NCBI GenBank assembly: GCA_030526485.1 | Contig: JAUNCS010000020.1 | Span: forward strand, 1-35,045 | From: Erysipelotrichaceae bacterium | GTDB taxonomy: Bacteria; Bacillota_I; Bacilli_A; Erysipelotrichales; Erysipelotrichaceae | DNA length: 35,045 nucleotides | Direction of reading: 5' to 3' | Shown: piece by piece, positions 1-6,842 of the stretch | Position numbering within the stretch: position 1 is the first letter of the stretch | Layout: each line of letters starts with the position of its first letter | Translations under genes and position numbers: made by a program | Notes under the pieces: model-generated | What the model saw: the letters and a program-made list of their open reading frames with translations, nothing else | Told to the model about the DNA's origin: nothing | The model's database searches: none

Positions 1-83
1 TAGTATCAAATTACCATTTTTTATAAGAACTTACACAGTTTACTTGACACAGTCGGATTTGTAATCAGTGAACTCTTACTATA

Positions 84-632
84 TTATTCCGAATAATAAA
101 GTGTTCCTTGTATTCTTGTGATTTCAATATTAGTAGGCACGGTCTGTGCGTCCCCGCTTCTTCCATATCCATCAATCAAAGATGTTTCGCTCTCAAAAAT
201 GTTCGTAATCATGCCGTTCATTTCTTGGCTTTCTAAATTAGAAGCAAGTTCTCCGATGGTTAAGACGCCCTTTTCTATGTCGATTTCCACATGTCTCCAT
301 TCCATGATATAGTTATATTCCACGGTAATATCAGTATTATATCCTACCATTTCATATCCGTTTTTCAATACAATAAAGGCAGATTGACGCATACTATCAA
401 TCTCATCAAAGGCATTCTTTATTGTTTCTGCACGTTCGACAATTTCAAAGTAATCCTGCCAGTTATCCGTTGTGATTTCTACAGTTTTTACTGTTTCTTC
501 GCTACTTCCTTCTGTAACACTTTCTTTACTTACATCGTTTTTGCTTGTTTCTTTCATTTCACTGCTGTTGCCACAAGCAACAAGGGAGAAGCACATGGCT
601 ACTACCAAAAGCATCGCAAATAGTTTCTTCAT
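84..632 (-). CDS. Predicted lipoprotein, unknown function (paralogous leader, copy 1)
   Basis: A 182-residue protein with a clear lipoprotein signal: positive start MKK, hydrophobic core, lipobox LVAC with the modified Cys at residue 20. It should be lipidated and held on the outer face of the membrane. Residues 21-50 are a Ser/Thr/Glu-rich linker, and a globular part begins near 'TTDNWQDYFEIVE' (about residue 54). I do not recognise the domain; similar 'NWxxYFEI' openings occur in other Gram-positive lipoproteins of unknown role. A Shine-Dalgarno AAGGAAGG (642-649, minus strand) supports the ATG at 632. The signal peptide and the whole upstream region are nearly identical to those of the gene at 894-1328, while the mature parts are unrelated. 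No convincing terminator is visible in positions 1-83. Confidence 0.8.
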   Translation of the reverse strand: MKKLFAMLLVVAMCFSLVACGNSSEMKETSKNDVSKESVTEGSSEETVKTVEITTDNWQDYFEIVERAETIKNAFDEIDSMRQSAFIVLKNGYEMVGYNTDITVEYNYIMEWRHVEIDIEKGVLTIGELASNLESQEMNGMITNIFESETSLIDGYGRSGDAQTVPTNIEITRIQGTLYYSE

Positions 633-764
633 AGTCGTTAACCTTCCTTTTGTATTCCTCGCATCGATTACAACGTGCGCAGCATATATAGCAGCTTATC
701 GTTCAAGAAAACCGTGTGAAACTGTTCCACTACTGCGCCCCCATAATTTTTTCAGGATAAATTT

Positions 765-785
765 TTTATATATATAATCTGTCAA
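765..785 (-). promoter_or_regulatory. Promoter of lipoprotein copy 1 with (TA)5 tract
   Basis: A perfect -35 TTGACA lies at 780-785 (minus strand), followed by a (TA)5 tract at 767-776. The nearest -10-like TATAAA (765-770) is only 9 bp from the -35. A 17-bp spacer would put a poor ATTTAT at 757-762. In the paralogous promoter at 1459-1489 the tract is (TA)10. This copy may therefore be in a low or off state; that is inference. Confidence 0.6.
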
Positions 786-820
786 GTTTAGGTCTTTCGT
801 TATCCATATCTGATTTCCAC

Positions 821-834
821 GAGGTGTAAACCTC
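821..834. promoter_or_regulatory. Inverted repeat upstream of lipoprotein promoter
   Basis: GAGGT-GTAA-ACCTC is a perfect 5-bp inverted repeat about 36 bp upstream of the -35. It is conserved with one change at 1525-1538 in the second copy. It could be an operator; nothing in the window identifies the regulator. Confidence 0.35.
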
Positions 835-858
835 ATCCCCATTTACGAAAAAGCTAAA

Positions 859-878
859 CGCGGGACTTACGCCCCGCG
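859..878 (-). terminator. Intrinsic terminator of lipoprotein copy 2
   Basis: On the minus strand CGCGGG pairs with CCCGCG across an 8-nt loop, then TTTAGCTTTTTC follows. It lies just after the stop of the 894-1328 gene. Confidence 0.75.
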
Positions 879-893
879 CTGTATTAGTTCTGA

Positions 894-1328
894 TTATTCC
901 GTTTTAAAAATTTCAAAATCGCCAAATTGGAGTTGCCCGTTTTCATTTTCTACTATCCTATATCCACACCAATGAAGTGCTTCACCAAGGATACAAATAC
1001 TTACTCCATAACCCGATTCCCCTCCACGAGCCAAACAAATTCCATTGTCTCGCCAATCAAATTCGTATATAGCATCATCTCCTTCTTGCTCGTATGTTCC
1101 AGTGCCATTCTCATTAAAGACCAGTGTTACATTGGTTTTAGGACCAGGGTGAAAACCTTTCCATGTTCCGACAGGATTGTAAGTTTTTTTCTTATCCACT
1201 TCGTTATTATTTTGTTCGTTCTGCTGCTCGTTGTTATTGTCTGCGCTCGGTGTATCATTTCCGCCGCCACAAGCAACAAGGGAGAAGCACATGGCTGCCA
1301 CCAAAAGCATCGCAAATAGTTTCTTCAT
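894..1328 (-). CDS. Predicted lipoprotein with lipocalin-like domain (paralogous leader, copy 2)
   Basis: A 144-residue lipoprotein. The signal peptide differs by one residue from that of the 84-632 gene and has the same LVAC lipobox (Cys20). After it comes a low-complexity Asn/Gln/Glu linker to about residue 46, then a small beta-rich domain beginning 'YNPVGTWKG' with 'LVFNENGTGTYE' and 'FDWRDNG'. That pattern (GTW, then F-N-x-x-G-x-G-x-Y) is typical of lipocalin-like/DUF5640-type domains in Bacillota lipoproteins. Function is unknown; an extracellular binding or envelope role is inference. It ends before a strong terminator, and its promoter has the (TA)10 tract. Shine-Dalgarno AAGGAAGG precedes the ATG as in copy 1. 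Confidence 0.82.
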   Translation of the reverse strand: MKKLFAMLLVAAMCFSLVACGGGNDTPSADNNNEQQNEQNNNEVDKKKTYNPVGTWKGFHPGPKTNVTLVFNENGTGTYEQEGDDAIYEFDWRDNGICLARGGESGYGVSICILGEALHWCGYRIVENENGQLQFGDFEIFKTE

Positions 1329-1552
1329 AGTCGTTAACCTTCCTTTTGTATTCCTCGCATCGATTACAACGTGCGCAGCATATATAGCAGCTTATCGTTC
1401 AAGAAAACCGTGTGAAACTGTTCCACTACTGCGCCCCCATAATTTTTTCAGAATAAATTTTATATATATATATATATATAATCTGTCAAGTTTAGGCCTT
1501 TCGTTATCCATATCTGATTTCCACGAGGTGTAAACCCCATCTCAATTTGCGA
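1266..1552 (-). repeat. Direct repeat copy 2: promoter, 5' leader and signal-peptide cassette
   Basis: Partner of 570-848, offset 696 bp at the coding end and 704 bp upstream of the TA tract. The extra 8 bp come from five additional TA units and two fewer T residues. The repeat ends about 7 bp before the mnmM stop codon. Confidence 0.93.
1459..1489 (-). promoter_or_regulatory. Promoter of lipoprotein copy 2 with (TA)10 tract between -35 and -10
   Basis: TTGACA at 1484-1489 (minus strand) is followed by (TA)10 at 1461-1480. A -10 TATAAA sits at 1459-1464 with a 19-bp spacer, or TATATA at 1461-1466 with 17 bp. Gain or loss of TA units would shift the spacer in 2-bp steps. The arrangement is like the TA-repeat phase-variable hif promoters of Haemophilus influenzae. 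Confidence 0.6.
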
Positions 1553-1558
1553 CATCAT

Positions 1559-2080
1559 TTATTTTTTGATGATATAGGTAATAGGTTCATTGGCACTCTT
1601 ATAGGCACGATAGGTATCAAGAATATTAATGTTATGAGTGCTGAAATAATCATTCAGCAGGTAGTATTCATCCTTGCCACCAATATGTCCTCTATAGAAA
1701 GTGATGATGATATAACCTTTATTCTTTAGAAGTTGATAAGCTTTCTTAAAAGCTGTTAAGGTATCGTTCGCATTGGTGATTGTTGGATTATCACTGTGAG
1801 GAAGAAAGCCCAAATTAAAGACAAATAAACTGATTTCTTCTTTAATATACTTATCGACATTGGCGTGAGAATCCAGGATAAATTCAATATTATCTAAGTC
1901 TTTGCATCTTTCTTTAGAATTGTTAATCGCAACACTAGAAATATCAAATGCATAGACTTTCTTAGCTGTCTTGGCTAAGAAGTAGGTGTCATTGCCATTA
2001 CCGGCTGTCATATCAGCGACAATGTCATTATTATCAATTAGTCCCTTAATATATTTATGGACAAAGGTATTATTATTCAT
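1559..2080 (-). CDS. mnmM: tRNA mnm5s2U methyltransferase MnmM (YtqB family)
   Basis: A 173-residue class-I SAM-dependent methyltransferase. The SAM-binding loop is 'ADMTAGNGNDT' near residue 22, matching the 'D-x-T-x-GNG-x-DT' signature of the YtqB/rRNA_methylase family, and 'NLGFLPHSD' is a second family hallmark. YtqB was renamed MnmM because it methylates 5-aminomethyl-2-thiouridine at tRNA position 34 to mnm5s2U, replacing the MnmC methyltransferase domain of Gram-negatives. The gene overlaps mnmL by 8 bp, so the two are translationally coupled. The ATG at 2080 gives the full N-terminus. The family is clear; the exact substrate follows the Bacillus subtilis precedent. Confidence 0.88.
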   Translation of the reverse strand: MNNNTFVHKYIKGLIDNNDIVADMTAGNGNDTYFLAKTAKKVYAFDISSVAINNSKERCKDLDNIEFILDSHANVDKYIKEEISLFVFNLGFLPHSDNPTITNANDTLTAFKKAYQLLKNKGYIIITFYRGHIGGKDEYYLLNDYFSTHNINILDTYRAYKSANEPITYIIKK

Positions 2081-3008
2081 ATCTGCTTCCCTGGTAAGTA
2101 TCTAGTTTTACCATTAACTTATCAATATCATTTAAAATGGTTGTCTTATTTAAGATCCATTTAGGTTCAATTAAATCCTCTTTAATTGGATCGCCTGTCA
2201 GTCTTTCAATGATTACTTCTGGTCTAAGAAGTTCAAGTTGTTTAACGACAAGTTCTATATATTCTTCTCTGCTTAAGATATCAAAAGGCTTTTCTTCATA
2301 CATTTTAGCTAATCTTGTATCTTTGACGATGTGCAGCATATGAATCTTAATGGCTTCAAATTTTAAATGATTAATATCTTTAATTGTTTGAAGCATATCT
2401 TCCTTGGTCTCGTATGGTAAGCCATTTATCACATGAACACAGGTCTTGATATTTGTTTTATTTAATCTCTTTAGTGTTTCTGTAAAATCCTCAAATGTAT
2501 AACATCTGTTTATCAAATCGCCAGTCTTATTGTTGGATGTCTGTAATCCCAGTTCTATCCAGACAGGTTTCTTGTTTGTGATTGAATTAAGATATTCAAT
2601 GACTTCATCCTTTAAACAGTCACATCTTGTGGCGATAGATATTTCTGCTACTTCTTCCATTTCTAAGAAGGGTTCAATCATTGCCTTAATCTTTTCTAAA
2701 GGTCCATAAGTATTGGTAAAAGACTGAAAGTAGGGAATATAGTAGTCGTTGTTCCACTTTCTGTCCATCATTACTTTGTTATTCTTATATTGTGTTAAAA
2801 CATCTTCACCTATTGAGGTATTAGAGTCACCACTGCCGCTTCCTGAACAGAAGATACAGCCACCATATCCTTTAGAACCATCACGGTTAGGACAGGTGAA
2901 ATGACCATCTAATATAACTTTGGCTACTTTGCCTTTATAGGTAGTTTTTAAATGATAATTAAAGGTATGATAACGCTTGTTATCAAGGGTATATTTAAAC
3001 TTATTCAC
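2073..3008 (-). CDS. mnmL: Radical SAM tRNA-modification protein MnmL (YtqA family)
   Basis: A 311-residue radical SAM protein of the TIGR01212/YtqA family. The N-terminus 'DNKRYHTFNYHL' and the cluster region 'CPNRDG...GGCIFC' (Cys about 38, 52, 55) supply the [4Fe-4S] ligands. 'FQSFTNTY' and 'ELGLQTSN' are family motifs. YtqA/MnmL acts with MnmM in the Gram-positive route to mnm5s2U in tRNA, and the overlap with mnmM fits that. The start is GTG at 3008, chosen because homologues begin just before DNKRYH. No Shine-Dalgarno precedes it, and a -10 box ends only 6 bp upstream, so the mRNA may be leaderless. Confidence 0.9.
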   Translation of the reverse strand: MNKFKYTLDNKRYHTFNYHLKTTYKGKVAKVILDGHFTCPNRDGSKGYGGCIFCSGSGSGDSNTSIGEDVLTQYKNNKVMMDRKWNNDYYIPYFQSFTNTYGPLEKIKAMIEPFLEMEEVAEISIATRCDCLKDEVIEYLNSITNKKPVWIELGLQTSNNKTGDLINRCYTFEDFTETLKRLNKTNIKTCVHVINGLPYETKEDMLQTIKDINHLKFEAIKIHMLHIVKDTRLAKMYEEKPFDILSREEYIELVVKQLELLRPEVIIERLTGDPIKEDLIEPKWILNKTTILNDIDKLMVKLDTYQGSRYE

Positions 3009-3014
3009 AAATTA

Positions 3015-3020
3015 ATCATA
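3015..3020 (-). promoter_or_regulatory. Extended -10 of mnmL, implying a leaderless transcript
   Basis: On the minus strand TGA-TATGAT is followed by TAATTT and then the GTG start. The expected transcription start falls on or next to the first base of the start codon. No clear -35 is visible. Confidence 0.5.
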
Positions 3021-3026
3021 TCAAAT

Positions 3027-3055
3027 TTGCTTTTTTCCTTAATAATAACTATCAT
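3027..3055 (+). promoter_or_regulatory. Promoter of the T-box/leuS transcript
   Basis: TTGCTT (3027-3032), a 17-bp spacer, then TATCAT (3050-3055). The predicted start near 3062 lies at the beginning of the T-box leader. It is divergent from, and only a few bp away from, the mnmL -10. Confidence 0.55.
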
Positions 3056-3061
3056 TAAAAA

Positions 3062-3240
3062 GTAATCGTTGAGAGTAGTAATCTGAAATTTATTTAAAGA
3101 GAGTCAATGGTGGTGGGAATTGATAATAAAGGATAGATGAACTTGCTTAACATCGTGATTAATCGCATTTCTGCGTTATAGAAAAAAGTAAAAATAAAGG
3201 TGGTACCGCGCTCTTGCGCCCTTGGGCTGCCTTTTTTATT
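3062..3240 (+). promoter_or_regulatory. T-box leader (leucine) controlling leuS
   Basis: The T-box signature AAGGTGGTACCGCG is at 3197-3210. A stem III hairpin is visible (AATCGCA 3161-3167 with TGCGTT 3172-3177). GAACTTGC around 3139-3146 suggests specifier codon CUU (Leu) at 3142-3144. AAAGGTGGT can pair with GCTGCCTTT, enclosing a GCGC/GCGC stem, to form the terminator before TTTTTT at 3232-3237. Uncharged tRNA-Leu should stabilise the antiterminator and let leuS be transcribed. Stem I was not folded in detail, so the specifier is less certain than the T-box itself. Confidence 0.93.
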
Positions 3241-3253
3241 TTAGGAGGAAAAT

Positions 3254-5650
3254 ATGTCAGTTTTTGATTTCAAAACAATTGAAAAGAAGTGGCAAGACTT
3301 CTGGGCTGAAAATGAAACATTTAAGACAGATGTTTATGACTTCACTAAGCCAAAATATTATGTATTGGATATGTTCCCATATCCATCAGGTGTAGGTCTT
3401 CATGCAGGACATCCTGAAGGCTATACTGCTACTGATATCATGGCTCGTTATAAGAGAATGCAGGGCTTTAACGTTCTTCATCCAATGGGCTTTGACTCAT
3501 TTGGTTTACCGGCTGAACAGTACGCTATTCAGACTGGTAATCATCCTGCAGGTTTCACAAACAAGAATATTGATCATTTCACTGATCAGTTAAAGGGTTT
3601 AGGTTTCTCTTATGACTGGTCTAAGGTAGTATCTACTTCTGATCCTGAATTCTACAAGTGGACTCAGTGGATTTTTGAAAAGCTGTTTGAAAAGGGCTAT
3701 GCAAAGTGTGTAGAAATGCCAGTTAACTGGTGTGAAGAACTGGGCACAGTATTAGCTAATGATGAAGTAATTGATGGCAAGTCTGAAAGAGGTGGCTATC
3801 CGGTTATCAGAAAGAATATGAAGCAGTGGATTATGGATATCCCAGCTTTCGCTGAACAGTTACTGGAAAATCTAAATACTATTGACTGGCCAGAATCTAC
3901 AAAGGAAATGCAGCGTAACTGGATTGGCAAGTCTATTGGTGCGGAAGTACACTTCAAGGTTGCTAATACTGATTATGACTTCACAGTTTTCACTACTCGT
4001 TGTGATACTTTATTTGGCGCAACTTATTGTGTGCTTTCTCCTGAACATCCATTAGTTGAAAAGATTATGACAGCTGATAAGGCAGAAGAAGTAGAAAACT
4101 ACAAGAAGGTTTGTGCTGCCAAGTCGGAAATGGAAAGAACTGAATTAAATAAGGATAAGACAGGTGTCTTCACTGGTGCTTATGCGATTAATCCGGTTAA
4201 TGGTAAAGAAATTCCAATCTGGATTTCTGACTATGTATTAATGACTTATGGTACAGGTGCTATCATGGCGGTTCCTGCCCATGATGAAAGAGACTATGAA
4301 TTCGCTAAGAAGTTCAATATTGAAATCATTCCGGTAATCGAGGGTGGTGATACAAGTGTTGAAGCTTACACTGGTGATGGTGTTCATATCAATTCTGATT
4401 TCTTAAATGGTATGAACAAGCAGGATTCTATCAATAAGATGATTGAAATCCTTTCTGAAAAGGGTATCGGTAAGAAGAAAGTTAACTACCGTATCAGAGA
4501 ATGGATTTTCGCAAGACAGCGTTACTGGGGTGAGCCAATTCCGGTTATTCATTATGAAGATGCTACTATCGGTGTTCTTGATACTGAAGATTTACCATTA
4601 ATTCTTCCTGAACTTGAAGATTATGGTCCAAGTAAGACTGGTGCACCTTTAGATAAGGCTACTGATTGGGTAAATGTTGAATACCATGGCAAGAAGGGTA
4701 AAAGAGAAACTTCTACTATGCCAGGTTCTGCTGGTTCTTCTTGGTACTTTATCAGATATATTGATCCTAAGAATGACAAGGAAATCTGTGCTCCTGAACT
4801 AATGAAGCACTGGTTGCCAGTTGACTTATATATTGGTGGTCCAGAACATGCGGTTGGTCACTTATTATATTCAAGAATGTGGAATAACTTCTTACATAAT
4901 GAAGGTATTGTGCCAGTGGCTGAACCATTCCAGAAGCTTGTTCACCAGGGTTACATCCTTGGTTCAAATGGTATCAAGATGGGTAAGAGATTCCCTGAAT
5001 ATGTTGTAAACCCTACTGATGTCGTAAATGAATTTGGTGCTGATACACTTCGTTTATATGAAATGTTCATGGGCCCACTAGAAGCTGATAAGCCTTGGTC
5101 TACTCAGGGTCTAGAAGGTGCTCACAGATGGCTGGAAAGAGTTTATCGTTTAATTGCTGAATCTGGTAAGGTTAGCGAAGAAAATGATGGCAAGCTTGAT
5201 TACTCATACAACTTCACTGTTAAGAAGGTTACTGAAGATATAGAAAATCTTTCTTTAAATACAGCTATTTCACAGATGATGATTTTCGTAAATGACTGTT
5301 ACAAGGAAGAAAAGCTATACAAGGAATATGCGATTAATCTGGTACAGATGCTGTCACCTTGGGCTCCACATATCTGTAATGAAATGTATGAAATGTTAAC
5401 AGGTAAGACTGATCTTGCTTATCGTCCTTGGCCAAAGTGCGATGAATCTAAGCTGGTGCTTTCAACTAAGGAAGTAGTAGTTCAGATCAACGGTAAGGTA
5501 AGAGCTAAGTTTACTGTGGCTAGCGATATGTCTGATGAAGATATGTATGCTGAAGCTTTAAAACAGGAAAATGTAATCAAGAATCTTGATGGCAAGGAAG
5601 TTAAGAAACACTTCGTTATCAAGAATAAGATGATTAATATCGTTGTTTAA
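3254..5650 (+). CDS. leuS: Leucyl-tRNA synthetase
   Basis: A 798-residue class-I synthetase that charges tRNA-Leu. The HIGH motif appears as HAGH in '[12 protein letters not shown]' near residue 51. The CP1 editing domain has '[13 protein letters not shown]' and '[13 protein letters not shown]' with the conserved editing Asp. 'WYFIRYIDP' and '[16 protein letters not shown]' are strong LeuRS blocks. The usual KMSKS loop reads KMGKR ('[18 protein letters not shown]', about residue 578), which departs from the common motif but keeps the second Lys. GGAGG lies just before the ATG. It sits alone behind the T-box and ends in its own terminator, so it is a single-gene unit regulated by leucyl-tRNA charging. 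Confidence 0.97.
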   Translation: MSVFDFKTIEKKWQDFWAENETFKTDVYDFTKPKYYVLDMFPYPSGVGLHAGHPEGYTATDIMARYKRMQGFNVLHPMGFDSFGLPAEQYAIQTGNHPAGFTNKNIDHFTDQLKGLGFSYDWSKVVSTSDPEFYKWTQWIFEKLFEKGYAKCVEMPVNWCEELGTVLANDEVIDGKSERGGYPVIRKNMKQWIMDIPAFAEQLLENLNTIDWPESTKEMQRNWIGKSIGAEVHFKVANTDYDFTVFTTRCDTLFGATYCVLSPEHPLVEKIMTADKAEEVENYKKVCAAKSEMERTELNKDKTGVFTGAYAINPVNGKEIPIWISDYVLMTYGTGAIMAVPAHDERDYEFAKKFNIEIIPVIEGGDTSVEAYTGDGVHINSDFLNGMNKQDSINKMIEILSEKGIGKKKVNYRIREWIFARQRYWGEPIPVIHYEDATIGVLDTEDLPLILPELEDYGPSKTGAPLDKATDWVNVEYHGKKGKRETSTMPGSAGSSWYFIRYIDPKNDKEICAPELMKHWLPVDLYIGGPEHAVGHLLYSRMWNNFLHNEGIVPVAEPFQKLVHQGYILGSNGIKMGKRFPEYVVNPTDVVNEFGADTLRLYEMFMGPLEADKPWSTQGLEGAHRWLERVYRLIAESGKVSEENDGKLDYSYNFTVKKVTEDIENLSLNTAISQMMIFVNDCYKEEKLYKEYAINLVQMLSPWAPHICNEMYEMLTGKTDLAYRPWPKCDESKLVLSTKEVVVQINGKVRAKFTVASDMSDEDMYAEALKQENVIKNLDGKEVKKHFVIKNKMINIVV

Positions 5651-5659
5651 TAATTTGAT

Positions 5660-5685
5660 GGTCACTTAAAAAAGTGACCTTTTTT
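5660..5685 (+). terminator. Intrinsic terminator of leuS
   Basis: GGTCACTT, loop AAAA, AAGTGACC, then TTTTTT. Confidence 0.93.
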
Positions 5686-5721
5686 CTTGTATAAATCATT
5701 AAAATGAAATATACTTTCAAA

Positions 5722-5880
5722 GTACGTTTTCTGTACAGAATTTGACCGCTAAGAATTGCTCTAAGGCTACGGAATGCCGGGTCAAAGACCGAAGACTTGT
5801 TGAAGAGACAAGAACCGTATTTAGTGGAATACGGAAGGGTATTCACCCTTATTGATTGAGTTAAAAGCTCAGTTTTATTT
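5722..5880 (+). ncRNA. Candidate structured RNA, family not recognised
   Basis: The 355 bp between leuS and the next gene holds no credible ORF but many stems. TTTGACC (5741-5747) pairs with GGTCAAA (5780-5786) and encloses CGG/CCG at 5770-5779. Three hairpins follow: CTTGT/ACAAG (5796-5812), CCGTATT/AATACGG (5815-5834) and AAGGGT/ACCCTT (5835-5850). TGAGTT/AGCTCA (5857-5871) with GTTTTATTT after it resembles a terminator. A weak promoter TTGTAT-17-TATACT lies at 5687-5715. It could be an independent small RNA or the first part of a leader for the 6007 gene, whose own terminator is at 5962-5985. It matched no RNA family that I know by sequence (not tmRNA, SRP, RNase P or a common riboswitch). 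Confidence 0.5.
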
Positions 5881-5961
5881 AGTTGTATTACTTACACCTT
5901 ATAAAATGATCAATAAGAAGCGATTTCTGTTACAGAAAGGACTTAATATTTTTTTATTTTC

Positions 5962-5985
5962 GACAGGTGTTAGTATGCACCTGTC
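5962..5985 (+). terminator. Strong hairpin terminator or attenuator just before the 6007 gene
   Basis: GACAGGTG, 8-nt loop, CACCTGTC, then TTTTT. It ends about 20 bp before the ATG at 6007 and just ahead of the ribosome-binding site, a position typical of transcription attenuators. No alternative antiterminator pairing was identified. Confidence 0.8.
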
Positions 5986-6006
5986 TTTTTGCTGGAGGAA
6001 GAGAAA

Positions 6007-6810
6007 ATGAAAAAAGGACTAAAGTTATTGGTAGCCTTATTAATGGTGTTTGCATTATTTGGCTGCACAACAAAAACAGAAACTGTTAATGAACCTGCAA
6101 AGGTTAAGGTTGGCGTTTCTTGGGCTATGGATGAAAGTGATGCGATTGAAGATGAAGACATTCAGGCTTATGTTGAATCTATTAAGCTTGCAGGTGGTGA
6201 ACCTGTATATATGGAACAGGCTACTGATTTAGAAAGCGCAATAGCATTCCTGGCTAATGTTGACTGTATTATTATGGCGGGTGGCGAAGATGTTAATCCA
6301 GCTATGTATGGTGAAGAAATGCTTGCTGAATGTGAAGAACCATATGATGAAAGAGATACTTCTGATTTCTGGTATATCAAGGCTGCAATTGAAATGGATA
6401 TGCCATTACTGGCTACATGCCGCGGTATGCAGATGTTGAATGTTGTATGTGGTGGCACGTTGTATCAGGATTTATTCACACAATACGATACTGAAATCAA
6501 TCACAGAGATCCTGAACTTGAAGATTTTACATATCACACTATTACAATTGAAGACGGCAATATTTTAGCTGAAGCTATGGGTGGTGCCGGTGAATATACT
6601 GTAAATTCTTGGCATCATCAGGGTATTAAGACTGTAGGCGAAGGTTTAAGCGTTGTGGCGCTTGCTGAAGATGGTATGATCGAAGGATTAATTTATGATA
6701 ATGCTTCTTACATCTATGGAACACAGTTCCATCCTGAATGGCACGTAGTTGAAGAAACTCTTGATTGTTTACCTGTTTTCACTGCTTTGATGGAAGCCGC
6801 TTCTAAATAA
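6007..6810 (+). CDS. Lipoprotein with class-I glutamine amidotransferase-like (peptidase C26) domain
   Basis: A 267-residue protein. Residues 1-20 form a lipoprotein signal (MKKGLK..., lipobox ALFGC). The rest is a gamma-glutamyl-gamma-aminobutyrate hydrolase (PuuD/peptidase C26) fold: 'IIMAGGEDVNPAMYGE', nucleophile Cys in 'LLATCRGMQMLN', 'INHRD', and the His-Glu pair in 'GTQFHPEW'. All three catalytic residues are present. Relatives are normally cytoplasmic and cleave gamma-glutamyl amides; here the enzyme should sit outside the membrane and may act on gamma-glutamyl peptides or peptidoglycan-derived substrates (inference). The ATG at 6007 follows GGAGG at 5994-5998. It is preceded by the attenuator-like hairpin and the structured RNA, so regulated expression is likely. 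Confidence 0.88.
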   Translation: MKKGLKLLVALLMVFALFGCTTKTETVNEPAKVKVGVSWAMDESDAIEDEDIQAYVESIKLAGGEPVYMEQATDLESAIAFLANVDCIIMAGGEDVNPAMYGEEMLAECEEPYDERDTSDFWYIKAAIEMDMPLLATCRGMQMLNVVCGGTLYQDLFTQYDTEINHRDPELEDFTYHTITIEDGNILAEAMGGAGEYTVNSWHHQGIKTVGEGLSVVALAEDGMIEGLIYDNASYIYGTQFHPEWHVVEETLDCLPVFTALMEAASK

Positions 6811-6813
6811 AAC

Positions 6814-6836
6814 AAAAGTACCGTGAGGTACTTTTT
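6814..6836. terminator. Bidirectional terminator between convergent genes
   Basis: AAGTACC-GTGA-GGTACTT with A-rich and T-rich flanks on both sides. It serves the 6007-6810 gene on plus and rpiB on minus. Confidence 0.88.
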
Positions 6837-6842
6837 GTAGAC

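Larger units (their letters stand above)
570..848 (-). repeat. Direct repeat copy 1: promoter, 5' leader and signal-peptide cassette
   Basis: About 280 bp almost identical to 1266-1552. It covers the last codons of the signal peptide through the start codon, the roughly 130-nt leader, a -35 TTGACA and about 50 bp upstream of it. Differences are a handful of substitutions plus the length of the T/TA tract. Identity stops at the lipobox Cys on one side and near 848 on the other. Confidence 0.93.

Noticed and set aside
291-777. Plus-strand open frames across the first lipoprotein gene and its leader
   Set aside because: They read antisense through a signal-peptide gene with a good ribosome-binding site; the repeated copies at 927-1533 only reflect the duplicated DNA.
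1461-1480. (TA)10 as a pure assembly artefact
   Set aside because: Twenty bases are easily resolved by current reads, and copy 1 shows the same tract at a different length; still, the exact count should be checked in the reads.
5634-5846. Minus-strand frame of 70 codons in the leuS downstream gap
   Set aside because: It crosses the leuS terminator and the RNA stems, has no ribosome-binding site and no recognisable protein features.
5722-5880. tracrRNA, tmRNA, SRP RNA or RNase P RNA in the leuS downstream gap
   Set aside because: None of their conserved sequences is present, and there is no cas gene or CRISPR repeat in the window.
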